DNA of 64,000 bases, from the NCBI GenBank assembly GCA_026686845.1, contig JAIVEN010000021.1, forward strand, positions 15,580,001 to 15,644,000. Reading direction: 5' to 3'. The DNA is from Adenanthera pavonina (Eukaryota; Streptophyta; Magnoliopsida; Fabales; Fabaceae). The notes under the pieces were generated by a model that saw only the letters and a program-made list of their open reading frames with translations, did no database searches and was not told where the DNA came from. Position numbers and translations under genes: made by a program. Each line of letters begins with the position of its first letter. Within the stretch, counting starts at the first letter, position 1. Below, piece after piece: positions 23,464-35,263 of the stretch.

Positions 23464-23717
23464 TCAAGCAAAAATCTTTGGATACCTCCTTTGCATGGAT
23501 TCTTCGGTCTCCCATGTGACATCATTGGATGTCAAGCTGCTCCATAGGACCTTTATCAACTTTATGGTCTTATTTCTCAACTGCTTCTCATTTACATCAA
23601 GAATCTGCAACGGCATGATCTCAAAAGTTAGATCCTCATCATCAATTATATGAGACAGATTCGGATGATACTTCTTGAGTTGAGACACGTTGAAAACATC
23701 GTGCAATCCAGCAAGAT
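23464..23717 (-). pseudogene. Ty3/gypsy integrase C-terminus with chromodomain-like tail
   Basis: On the minus strand the frame reads LAGLHDVFNVSQLKKYHPN, then PLQILDVNEKQLRNKTIKL, IKVLWSSL, VTWETEESMQRRYPKIF, and stops at 23464. The VFHVSQLRKY-type motif and the VKVxW...ATWExExxM...YPxLF motif are the end of chromodomain-bearing gypsy polyproteins (Tekay/Del and relatives). Only the last 85 codons survive; upstream pol was lost at a junction near 23718, where a Sirevirus B-family LTR begins. Confidence 0.87.
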
Positions 23718-25055
23718 TAGGTGGTAGATATGAAAGTTAAGATACAATGAATGAGCAAAATAGAGGGTAGGTAAGCTTTGAATGAATTAGAAATTAAATC
23801 AGTGGAGTTTTGGTGTATTTTTTGTTTTTCTCATTACCCAACAACTTAAATGAGGTCTAATTTATAATTTTACGGTAGAACTATATGTTGGAAACAAAGA
23901 TTGGCCATTACTCTCAGTAAAATAGCCGTTTACCTACCACATTAAATGCACCTGACATAAGTTATACGGATAATCTCCTCAAGTTATGCGAATAACGGGT
24001 AACTGTTTGCCTTTGTTTTCAACGTAGAGCTTTTGTTATATGGATAACCAAGCTAGGTTATGTGGATAACGTGTTACCCAGAATGATTAAGTTTTAGCTC
24101 AAAATCATTTTCATGAAAACCCACTCAGTTATTAGGATAACGTTAAGTTTTTCTCAAACTGAGTTTTTGTGAAACTTAGGTTATCAAGATAACCTCCCAA
24201 GGTTATGCAGATAACCTATTTTGCTAAAGAAGAGCTATAAGTTTTGTAATATAGGTTATGTAGATAACCTCCCTCAGTTATGTGGATAACCTGTTCACCT
24301 GAGGAAAGTTCAAGTACTCTGAAATATAGGTTATGTAGATAACCTCCCTAGGTTATATAGATAACCTTTTAATAGAGATGAGTCCAAGTGCTCTGTGACA
24401 TACGTTATGTGGACAACCTCTCTAGGTTATGCGAATAACAGGCTGTACGATACCACTTGCCTTCACTGTTTACTTTCTTATGCAGATAAGGTGCCTAACT
24501 CATTTGGATAACCACTTGGATAGACTTGAGAACTTGATCCCTAAGCTTTATTATACATATAACCTCAATCCCTTTTCATGAAATTAAAGAATAAACTTTG
24601 GAAAAGCTTTGAGATTGAGTATTAATCCCTATAACCTTAAATGATTATGCGTATAAGGTAAAATATTTTTGTTGAAAATCATGGTAAACACTTAGAAACA
24701 TCTTTGAAATTGAGACCTTATCCCTATAAGCAAAAACATGTTCAAGGAAATCAATTGAACACTTATAATCATTTTGAAATTGAAGCTTTATCCTTATAAG
24801 ATAGTTCTTTTCATGAAAACCATTTTGAAATAATGAACTAATCATTAATCATTCAATTAGCTATCTCATTTAATATTGGGTTAATTGAAATTCAAAGCTC
24901 AACTATGTTCTTTTACAAATAATTTCTTAAACCATGTGAAACAACTCTTTAATCTTCAGGAAACTACAACTTTGTTCTTCATTTCACTTGTGTTCCTCTG
25001 ATATTGGATCTCTAAGCTCATTTGTTTTCAAATCATCAAAACATTTGAATTAACA
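23718..25055 (-). repeat. Sirevirus B-family LTR fragment
   Basis: Collinear with 42907-44816, with the TTTATAATTTTACGG and CATTAAATGC backbone and a GGTTAT..GATAACC array. The right end TTTGAATTAACA at 25055 is the LTR start on the minus strand. The left end is missing and abuts a gypsy pol fragment. No gene in it. Confidence 0.8.
23960..24510 (-). repeat. Palindromic GGTTATnnnGATAACC array (B LTR, copy 1)
   Basis: At least eight dyads of the form GGTTATGTGGATAACC, often paired as GGTTAT..GATAACCTCCCTAGGTTAT..GATAACC, for example near 24050, 24172, 24253, 24330 and 24400. Each half is an inverted repeat. It lies in the U3 of family B, at the place where family A has its AAATTCGAATTT/GACGAAC array. 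Confidence 0.8.
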
Positions 25056-25691
25056 AATAGAACTAATCCTAGTCCATCTTTGGACTATGCTATAAAGGAA
25101 GAAGCCACTCAAGTAGAGGGCTCTCATGAGCCAATGATGGAGGAAGTTGCTTAAGACTCAATTTTGTCATCACAAGAGACTGAGAAGCAACTTGTTACAG
25201 ATCTTACAACTGCACCCATTATTCAAGCTGCTCTCAATGAGTAAAGGGGCATCATGCCTTATATTGACTTTACTACTATTGCCCATGATGCTGTAATACA
25301 AGCTCAGAAGCAAAGGCTCGATGAAATGTTCCCTCCACTAGTACCTCAACCACCATTTTCTGGTTATGGACTATCATTGGAGCAATGGGCTAGGCTAGCT
25401 AACATTTGAAGGGTGGTTCACAAATTAACTTCAGTGTCTGATGATGAACTTCCTTAAATCCCTCCCTCAGTGCCATTTATACCAATTCATCTTCAGGCCT
25501 TTCCTATAGATTAGATACCTCTTCCCTCTGTCACTGCTCCTACTCCTGATGATGCCAAAAAGGAGGAGAAGGAAGCTGGACAAACTAAAGAAGCTACAGT
25601 TGGACAAACAGAAACTAGACAATATGAAGGTACTGGTCAATTAGGAAAAACTTATGGCATAAGGATTAAGCACAAGGCTAGAAAGGAATGA
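25056..25691 (+). pseudogene. Env-like ORF remnant, C-terminal part (E2)
   Basis: Continues the third ORF after a gap of roughly 1 kb: PSLDYAIKEEA, DSILSSQETEKQLV, IIQAALNE, stop, RGIMPYIDFTTIAHDAV, QAQKQRLDEMFPP, GYGLSLEQWARLANI, ending RKE and TGA at 25689-25691. It corresponds to the tail of E1 around 7084-7698. Several stops are present. A PPT-like CAAAAAGGAGGAGAAGG lies near 25556. Confidence 0.8.
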
Positions 25692-26003
25692 CAAGCTGCA
25701 GAACCTTAGAGCTTAAATCTTTTTGAAAGATTTTGTGCTTCATTGTGATGTATTTCTTTTATATAATCAATGTACTTGTTTGTATACTTGTTTGAATTTG
25801 GTTGATCTCTGTACTAAACATATTTGCATTAATGAAACTTGTTTCACATTTCCTTTTCTATTCTCCTAAATTTTCAACTCTGATACATATGCTATATTTA
25901 TATTCAAATTTTAATACATATGTTGAGGGGGAGCTCTTGGAAGCAAATCCAAATATTAATCCAGTTTGCAAGTTGTTTTGTCATCATCAAAAAATGGGGA
26001 GAA
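25692..26003 (+). other. E2 3' untranslated region with polypurine tracts
   Basis: AT-rich, no gene. TTGAGGGGGAGC is at about 25923-25934 and a purine run ATGGGGAGAA ends at the LTR border at 26003, matching 7871-7960 in E1. Confidence 0.7.
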
Positions 26004-28262
26004 AGTTGAAGTAGAAGTTTTGATAATTTCAAATAACTAGAGCTTAGAAAGGAGAATATCAAAGAAGTATAAAGAGATAAAAGTGAAGAAATTCAGTTAA
26101 GAATAAGTGAAAATTTAGTTGTTAGGATTTCTTGTTAGGAATCTCGATACATGCACAGCTGAAAACATCATCAAAATATCTCGTGGATCCGTCAACGTTG
26201 TTTAAATTGAGATGTAGAAGAGAATAGCACCTTTGGTGTGTGTTGTTTTGGTTTTTTTTTTTCAGTTTCGGACCCTAGGAATTGATGAGTCTGATTAGCA
26301 CCCTTTACCGGTATCCACATGAACGGTGATTCTAACTCGAACGACATGTTAGCACCTCTGTTTGCAAACTTCCGTATGTTCTCACTGTGCGTCCGTACAT
26401 TTTCTCTCTTTAAGTGTGTAGTCGCTATCTCTTTAGGGTGGATAGAGAGTCTCTATTGATTTAATATCTAATAACCCTAGTCTATATCAATATATAGATA
26501 GAGTTTATTATTTGATTAATTTTAAATCAAATATTTAAATTAAATCAAATGTTAATAAATAGATTAGTTTAAATTTAAATCTATCTAATAGATTAAATCT
26601 AAACTAACTATCTAATCTATATCCAGAATCAAATCTAAATTTAATTTATCATATAAATCAAATTTAGATTATGACATTAGTTTAAATTTAAATCTATCAC
26701 ATAAAATTAAATTTAAAACTAATTCATTTAAATTAATTTAAATGATATATATATGTATATTTTGAAATAATATATCAAATATATCAAACATATATATATT
26801 TCAAATTTTATAAAATATATATCATATATATATATTTATTTATAAAATTCATCCACCATAAATTGAACGTTAAATTCATTTAATCTAAACACATTTTAGA
26901 TTCAATGAATCTGAACATTTTAGCTTAAGTTGGTCCATTATTATGTGCAACCCTGTAGGCCCATATGATGTTGGCAATGGGCTAATGACACTATTGGACC
27001 TACAAGTCACAAGTGACCTCTACTAAGACATTGTGACTACCCAAATCATATGAGATCAATGATCTTATCCAACCTATCATATAACTATCACTTCCCTTTT
27101 GTCTCACAATATATGGGTCAAGTATGAGGCATGGAGACGTCATCCTTATCTTTCTCAACCATCACTTTCTTGTTCTTTGAGTAGACTGACAAAACAAATG
27201 TAAACTCTTCCATTCAAGCATGACCATGCATTTCTCAGTCTCACTCATCGAGGGGCCCATATATATCTTTCCATTAATTAGATGGACAAATTCCATCTTG
27301 ATCATTCATCTTCCTCCACATGAATTCCACTATACCTGATCATAGCTTTTATGATCTCCTGATTAAAGTTGACTTTTGACTCTGTCAAAGTTTAGTGTTT
27401 CCATGTAAGAAGTCATGGTAATCTCATGTCTAAGGGCTCAATGACATGGTTATATATATGAGATATGCTTATGACTTGATCTATGCAGCTATCTCATGAC
27501 GGGTTGATCCAGCTCCTGTTCCCTAACATGTGCTTATGATTTTGATTTGTATCTTCATACATAATTATCACATAATTATCAATTAAAATCAAACTAGCCT
27601 TAGTTCATCATTGTTCCCACAAAAAAAGATTGACTAGGGACATTTAGGATAAAATGATTTATCCAAGGATATTATTTTAAAGAAAAAACATGCGAACAAT
27701 ATAATAATGTAATAAAAGAAAAACACCTTCTTTTTCATAATGAAGTACAATTTTCATAATACAATGATTGGCCCTTGGCATAATCTCTAACATTTCTCTC
27801 TATCTACACTGGGTAAAAAGCTTTGATTGCTACTTATTTATGTTAACACAGTACTTAAATGAGTGATTTCATAGTTATCATATGCTAGTATGTGTTAAAA
27901 TTGAAAATACTAACTCATAAATGAAATTTGTATTTGACTCATGTGTATTTTGTGCAAAATTCAAACTTTGCTTAGTGAAATTCAAAGATAAAGACGTTTT
28001 ATCTCTGATAGATGAATTTCAGTTCTGAAATTTGTATTTTTAGCTAAGTATTATTGATGAAAGTGTGCAAAATTTGTATGAAACTTGTCAAAATTTGAAT
28101 GTTGGTAAAGTTCAAAGAGAGTTCAGAGTCAACTCTTCTGACAGACGAACTTTGGACTTCAAAGTATGAATTTTGAAATAAGAACTTATGAGTCTTGCTA
28201 GAGCATGCTTCTAATAGACGAACTTTGTAGTTCAACATTTGAATTCCATAGATGAGAACTTT
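26004..28262 (+). repeat. E2 3' LTR (family C), copy 1, interrupted
   Basis: Starts AGTTGAAGTAGAAGTTTTGAT (decayed TGTTGAATC...). Pieces 26004-26132 and 27798-28262 align collinearly with 49901-50369 and 53441-53568. It carries CAGACGAACTTTGGAC motifs near 28140 and 28216. A solo LTR splits it at 26133 and element T cuts it at 28263, so the LTR 3' end is not seen. Confidence 0.8.
26133..27792. repeat. Solo LTR-like element U, 1660 bp, with perfect TSD
   Basis: TGTTAGGAATC at the left and CTCTAACA at the right form TGTTAG/CTAACA ends, flanked by TTTCT on both sides (26128-26132 and 27793-27797). The uninterrupted homologue near 50028-50036 confirms the insertion. Contents: a region rich in T near 26255, an extremely AT-rich foldback zone at about 26460-26880, and no ORF. 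A PBS or PPT is not visible, so family and orientation are unknown; a solo LTR is the simplest reading. Confidence 0.85.
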
Positions 28263-31125
28263 TGATAGAGATCAAGGAGGCATGTAACATCCCTAAGAGC
28301 CAAAACATCTAAATATCTATAAGGAATTCATGAAAATGGATAGGCAACATTTTACATGAAAAAGGGCAAAAAGGTCATTTTTCCCCATCAGATGAAAATG
28401 TGAAATTACATTTTTACCCCTAGAAGTTAAGATAATTGCATCTAAGCCCTCAAGAATAAAATTCATATGGTAATGCATTAGAATATATATTTTTGGGGAA
28501 AATTATAGCTAATGACTCAGAAGATTTAAAAATTATAATTTGACCCAAGGTTAAGGATAATTTTGTAAATATGTAAAGTTAATGTCAAATCGAAGCTCTT
28601 AACGAGATGAGTCCAATGGTATATGGCACTGAGGGTTAATGATTAAGGATAAAGAAATAATCAATGCTAAAAATTAAAAAGTAATTTTATACCGATAAAA
28701 CTTCTTTTTTGCACATAAAAGCTAAAAAGACAAAAGGAAAAGCTATTGAACAATGCAAAAGGAGCTTTTTAGAGACAGGATAATAAACTAATTCTAGATA
28801 CAAGTTTACTTTAATCCTGTACTCATAAATTGAGTTTATACAGCAAAAGGTAACTTTACCGGTCTAGGTATAAAGTAACCAATACAGAGTATTATTGGAC
28901 CAGGAAAAATATGCAGTATTTTGACCAATTTTCTCTCTCTTGGACATGCATTGAATATTTAATATTAATTCCAAACTTAATATAGAAGTTTGCTCAACTA
29001 AGGTTAAAGTTAACCTAATCATGCAAATAAGTGGATTAAGCTTCTCACCTCATTTAAACGTCCAGATAGCTGCCCAAAGGAGAGAGAAGCAGCTGAAAAC
29101 TGTCCCAAGAAAGAAGAAAGAAGACGTAGGAAAGAAGAAGAAGAAAGAAGAGAGTATTGGAAATCAACATAAGCTAAGCTTTTCCCTTGAATCCTTGAAG
29201 CTTTTGGTTCGAGTTTGTGTTGGTTTAGCAAAGTTTTCTTCTTGTCCTCTGTAGGTCTAGATTTCATCCAAGGTTTAGGAAGAGAGGGAACGTGATTTTC
29301 TTGCACAAAAATGAAGGGAAAGTGTAAGAAAATGTAAGAAAAGTAAGTTTAGGTATGTTTGAGACAAGTTTTATGAAAAACCAATATTTCCCCCTTTGTG
29401 GCATTTTTTGGTCAGCACATTAGGCCATCTTAGAGTAGGAATTTCATTATTTTGATGTCAAAAATAGATTCCCCATGATCCAAAACCTTTAGAACAACTA
29501 TGGATGCAAGGAAAAACCAAAAGAATTGCAAAGTGAAATTTTAAGGGTTTGATGAGCACTTGGTGAACCAAGGCTATGAATCAGTGATTTATGTGCTTCA
29601 TTGGTGCTATGTATAGGTTCAAAGAAGCTTAAGAATTTCAAAGAATAGGTGCACAAAGTTTGGAAAGGAAGGGAATACATTAAGGTAGTAATTTTACCAT
29701 TTACTTGCATTATATATCTTACATGATTTCTATGAGTTTAATGATTTGCCATGTGATTATTTTGATGAATTGTGATGGTTGGCTAAGTTGAAATGGTTTA
29801 TGACCTCTGAATGTCCATTTTATAAAATGAAACTCTGCCAAAATTTTTATGAAATTAATTGGCATATTATGATCAAGTGATGATTGATTGTTTTATAAAG
29901 CATTTATGATGATTGTGATGATATGTATGCTTGAATGGTAAATACTACTGAGATTTTTTAAATCTCACTCTCCCTAAATGACTAACTATGCTAGGAAAAA
30001 ACCATGGAAAAAGGGTTAAGGAAGGAGCTAGACACATGAAGAAGATAATGATGAGTGGTTGATGATGTAAGTTATTATGTTAAGATGTGATCATTTGTAT
30101 CAATTTATGGGTAGATGAGCAAAGCTGCCATTATTTGTTATTGTGTATTTCTAAGTTTCTCATTATGTTATGTATGAATGTGGTACAATGAATGATGATG
30201 TAAATATGATATGAAGCTCATTTCATCAAGGCATGAATGGAAATGTTCAATCTGAACATCCTAATAGAAACATAGGTATTGTCCATGTGAGACAGGGCAA
30301 TTAGTTAATTAATATACATGTTCTTAAAGTACAAAAACAGAGCTTTAAATGGTCCAAAGAGCACCCCATTTGGATTAGTGTATGAATTATAAGAATTTTT
30401 CAAATTTAGGGTTTGGAATAGGACAAAATTGGAAAAACTGGAAACTAAAAGTTAGGTACTAGAAAATTCAAAAGAAAATATAAAATGGTATAGAGCTCCA
30501 AAAATTTAGTGCTTTATTGTATAGAAAGGTCTATGTTTTAAGTTTCATATGACATTGATTTGGAGGTAATTTGAGCTATATAATAGAAGATATAAAGGTT
30601 TTTCTAAAATTGTTCCAATGAAAGTTAAATTCTGACCCTTCACAATTTTACTTAGCACCATGCCCGGTGAGAGTAAAATAAATGTACAAGAAAAATATTT
30701 CTAGAAAATGATTTTTTTGGAAATAGAGTATGCACGATTTGGTCTAGAATAGAAGGAAATTTGATTTTTCAAAGTTATTGCCAAAATCAGAAATTTTCAT
30801 AAATGACCAAATCTATTGTACTTTTTGAAGGAATAAACTATACTAACTGGCCTAGTATTTACTGTTAGGTTGGCTGGTCACCTAAGAGAGGGGTTGAATT
30901 GGGCGATGCAAGATTTTCATCCTTTTTGGATCACAATCCAAATGCACCAGATCTGCAGCAAAACAGGGATGAACAGAGAGAGTTAAGTGCAGTAAATGAA
31001 TAGAGAAGATGAAGAGCAATACACAGCAATTTATACTAGTTTAGCCCAACCACTTGACCTACATCCAATCCCCAAGCCACCACTTGGGATTTCCACTATA
31101 TCCCATAGGTTCGATTCGGGCACCT

Positions 31126-32782
31126 TGTTAGATATGCTGGCTTCCTAAGAGGGGGGTGAATTGGGAAGGTTAAAATTTTCTGCAAAAGTCAAGAGTGTAG
31201 TGAAGACAAAAGAGACCATAAAACAGAGTATAAAAGAATAGCAATGTAAGAGTAGTAAAGAAGAAGGGAAGACACAGATGTTTATCCTAGTTCGGTCTCT
31301 CTATCTTGGCCTATGTCCAGTCCCCAAGCAACTACTTGAGATTTTCTACTATCTTGTAAGAATTCAGTAGACTTCTTGCAATTGCCTCAATACAGCTTTG
31401 ATGCTCTGTTCTTAGAGCTTACAACCTCTCTCTTTGCACTCTACCTAAGTGCTTCCCAAATCCCTTGTAATATCCCCTCACAAGAAAATCTTTCTTCCAG
31501 ATGAAGATAAGATTGATTACAAAGAATAAACTCTCTAATTTAGAGTGTATATGAAAGTTGAAGTGTAAAAGAATGAAGTATGAGAGTAAGAGACTTTGAG
31601 TTGAGAATTTGACAGAGTTTCAGTATATACAATGTAAATTCGTTACCCACAACTTCAAATAAAGTTCTATTTATAGATTTATGTTTTAACTATTTGTTAG
31701 AGACAAGATCTAGCTGTTAGAAATGTTACCTAATGGTTACTCTGAAAAACTATCTGTTCACCAATCGCATTTTATGTTTCTAACACTCAAAGTTCGAATT
31801 TTGGTTAGTCAACAGACGAATTTCACAGATATTGAAAGTTAAAGACTTTAACATTGAACTTCAAAGTTCGTCTGTTTATGAAGCAAAGTTTGAATTTCCA
31901 TCTTTGAAAAATGTTTCTATGTTGGATCATACGAATTTTCAAGTTAAAGTTCTTCTTATAAGTGTGAACAGTTGTCCCATATTGCTACAGTGCCTTCGAA
32001 GTTTGAATTTTGGTGCCTAAAATTCATCTATCAGTGGGCAGCTCAATAAGGCACAATAGTTCATCTTTTCCAAATTTGAATTTTCAAGATTCAAAGTTCG
32101 TCTGTCAGAGGGAGCTCTTATCAGACTTATTTCAAAGTTTGAATTTCTGAAAACCAACATTCGTATGTCAACAGATTGTCATAACAAACTTGCAAGCTTT
32201 GTTTCTAAAATTTGAATTTTGAAAGTCAAAGTTCGTCTGGCAGTGAGTTAATTTTGAACTCTTTCTATACTTCGCTTTCAGATGAGCTTTGACATATCAT
32301 CAAATGAATTTTTCATTTTTATGAATTGTGTTTTATCAGAAATTTGAATTTTCAAAACACAAAGTTCGTCTGTTAGAAAAGTATCTTATCAGACTCATGC
32401 CAAAGTTTGAATTTCTGCACTTAAAGTTCATTTATTAGAGGAATCTTTTTTCTGACTAACTTATTTTCAATTCAAAATTCGAATTTCAGAAAGTCAAAGT
32501 TTGAATTTTCAAAGTAATAGATCAACTTTAACACCTTAAAGTTCGTCTGTTAGTAGGTGGTTGTCAAATATTCCATGAATTAACATGGAATCAGATTTCT
32601 AAAAACATTCTTTTACCAATCCAAAGCCTTTTACTCAAATTAAACAAGGTAAGAAGTTCTATATCTAATCTTGTGCTGATTTTACTTGGATTTCTCCATT
32701 TGGGATCTTCCATGCACCTTTAATATCTTCTTTCCAAGCTATGGTAAGTTGATTTGGAATCATCAAAACACTTGATTCAACA
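31126..32782 (-). repeat. 3' LTR of E5 (1657 bp)
   Basis: Minus strand TGTTGAATCAAGTG (32782) to ATCTAACA (31126), with the TATTTATA complement near 31668, the motif array at about 31790-32560 and the CTGGACATAGGCC block near 31308-31322. Adjacent to the PPT at 32783. Confidence 0.92.
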
Positions 32783-32870
32783 TTCTCCCCCTTTTTGATG
32801 ATTAAAAAATAACTTACAAATTGGATTAGTACTTGGGTTTGCTTTAAGAAGCTCGCCCTCAACATATGTA
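32783..32870 (-). promoter_or_regulatory. Polypurine tracts of E5
   Basis: On the minus strand AAAAAGGGGGAGAA ends at the LTR border (32783-32797); a second purine run GAGGGCGAGC lies at about 32851-32860. A third copy of AAAAAGGGGGAGAAG is inside the env-like 3' end at about 33129-33143. Confidence 0.8.
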
Positions 32871-33050
32871 TTATAATTCAAATAATAAGATATCATGCAC
32901 AGCAAATCAATCATGAGAAAATCATTAATGCATTTATGATTCCAATAAAAAGATAGAACATTGCAATCATAAAATTCAGAACAGAGTTCAGAACAAGATT
33001 TATATATATAAAAAATACTAAAAGAAGGACCAAGCAATCCTAAAATCTAA

Positions 33051-35263
33051 TCACTTCTTCTTGGACTTGGACTTCTTACTATAGGTTTGCCAGAAGGCTC
33101 TGCTGCAGCCTTTCCAGTTTGTTCGGACTTCTCCCCCTTTTTGGCATCATCAAGAAGGTGCACAAAGTCAGTAGGAGGAGGGATATGAGATACTGGGATT
33201 ACCTAAAGAAGCACAGAAACAAATGGTAGATCTAGATTAAGCCTTGGCAAAGACTCAGAAGCTTCAAAATTAGACTCCTCATCATCAGAGAGTTCAAGAA
33301 GTTCTTACACTTCTTGCCTAGTGACTGCCAATTGAGCTCTTCGTGCCTTAGAGAGACCAAAAGTGAAAACAGGTGAGGGAGCAGGAGGGTGAAACATTTC
33401 TTCAAGCCTTATCCTTTGTGCTTGCAATAGAGTATTATGAGCAATAGCCTCTAGATCAACATAAGGCACAATGATTCTCTCTTTATTCAAGGCAGCTTGC
33501 ATGAATGGCGAGATGGAGATGGCTGCCACTAGTTTCTCAACTTGCTCAGATTCTTGAGATGAGAGAATTGAATCCTGAGTAACTTCAGGAATGAACTCAT
33601 GGGAGCCTGGTTCCAGAGGGGCATCTTCCTCCATTCCATAGTCCAAGGGAGGACCAGGACTGGCTTTATCACTAGAGGCTTATGGTGTGGTCCATGTGCA
33701 AGAGCTCCAGTGTCATGCACTTCATCATCAGGTTCAGGGATGGCTAGCACGAAAGGACTTGGAGGCTCAGGTGTAGGAGACATGACAGGCTGAGAAAATC
33801 TTGGCTAAGGTGGAGCTAATGTGGAGGGAATGGCACTCCTGATGTCTTCATATGCATCAACCACTACTTTCATATTCCTTGCCAACTGATGTATCTGGTC
33901 TTGCAGATGGGCAAACTTGACATTTTGCTCATCTCTGATGCTAAGCATGAGTGTAGACAGACTATCACACAACTCAGTGATCTTGGTTGGCTTTACTCGA
34001 GTAGAAGGAGTTGATGGAACTTGAGCTTGAGGGGGTTGAGATGGAGATGGAACAGGCTGAGAAGGTTGAGGTATGGATTTTGCAGTAGCCTCAGAGGTTC
34101 TTTCTTGTTGTTGGGAGGATTCCTCATCAAAGAAAAGGTCTTCAGTCTTTCCAGCTCCCTTTCCAATCCATCTCCTATCTTTCTTCTCTATTCACATCCT
34201 TTGCAGTTAGTTCTTCTTCTTTGAAGATCTCAGTAGGCTTCCCTTTTCCTTTCTCAAGATGTTGAATTCGGGCATACTGAAATATCTTGGAGATGATTGC
34301 TGCATAGGGAAGGGTAGAATCTTTCCTCTGATATCTTGCCTTGATCATGCGTTGGAGGATGATGTATCCCATGTTGATAAGCTTCCTAAGCATAATAGCT
34401 GCCATCACATGTGCTTCAGCCCTTGTAATCAGATTGAAACTGCCTCCTTCGTTGAAGATAATCCTGGACACAATATAGTGCAGGATTCTGACTTAAGCAC
34501 TGAGGTCAGTAGACTTCAGCAAGCTTAGAGGTGGCCTGTTCTCTTTTCTTCTGAATAGAGTATTCAGAATTGTGCTTTCCTTGTAGTTCAAAAAAGGCCT
34601 TCCTTCTTCATCAGTGGATTCAGCCTCATCCATATACCTTGAGGCTGTAATGTTAATCTTCAGACTGTCTTGCCCTGGGATTTCTAACACCTCATTAAAG
34701 GTTTCACCTTTTAGCTAGATAGTCCTTGACCTCAGATTCACCTCCCACTTCTTCTTCTTGCTATTAAATTTCAGAGAGGCATACCAGGTTTTGACAACCT
34801 CATAATCATATCTTTCTAGTATTTCTAAAAAATTTTTGTATCTCATTATCCATTGCCTAGCATCAAAGTTGTTAGAAACTATGAATTCTTCCAGATTTAC
34901 ACGATGAGGCTTGATTACCTTTTTGCTGACAAATTTGGAGTTGTATTCTCCAAGAATATGAGCATTGCTCCATAATGGCAGTGAGGTCAGTTGATATTCT
35001 CTAGATTCAGTATTGGAGGAGGAAAAAGATGCAGCAGTAATAGGAGTAACCAGAACAGAGGGCTCTGATTTCTTTAAAGGAGAGGGTGCAGATTTCTTCG
35101 AGTTTGCTCATAAAGTAGTTTTCTGCCTTTAGGAGGGTGTTGTCTTGCTGGATTCGCCTTTTCTTTTCTAAGTTTCACTCTCCTTAGAGGCATATTGGGA
35201 TTTTACAAACCTCTTTGGCCGTGACTCTCCCTTCCCAACTTCTAGATTTTTGACTCTTGCCAT
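33051..35263 (-). pseudogene. Env-like third ORF (E5), broken
   Basis: ATG at 35263 (MARVKNLEVGKGES) to TGA at 33051-33053 after a KSKSKK-type tail. Recognisable pieces: LEIPGQDSLKINITASRYMD (near 34687), SRIIFNEGGSFNLITRAEAH (near 34469), EKGKGKPTEIFKEEEL, a LISIRDEQNVKFAH-type coiled-coil part near 33900-33960, and EKLVAAISISPFMQAALN near 33530. Stops and frameshifts are scattered, so the protein cannot be made as one chain. No membrane span or signal peptide seen. Possible function is structural or nuclear, given the basic N-terminus; this is a guess. Confidence 0.75.

Larger units (their letters stand above)
15958..28262 (+). mobile_element. Copia element E2 (+), 3' half, broken by nested insertions
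   Basis: Collinear plus-strand pieces are RNase H (15958-16092, 18027-18320), spacer (18321-18710, 20306-20633), env-like N-terminal part (20634-21215), env-like C-terminal part (25056-25691), PPT and 3' LTR (26004-26132, 27798-28262). Between them lie minus-strand LTRs and one solo LTR. About 1 kb of the env-like ORF is absent between 21215 and 25056, matching a deletion junction at about 23718. Gag and most of pol are lost on the left. Confidence 0.82.

Noticed and set aside
28283..30862. A host gene inside the G2 sequence (short ORFs near 29019-29306 and 29498-29710)
   Set aside because: The region is collinear with the solo LTR at 50370-53435, where the ORFs are not maintained.
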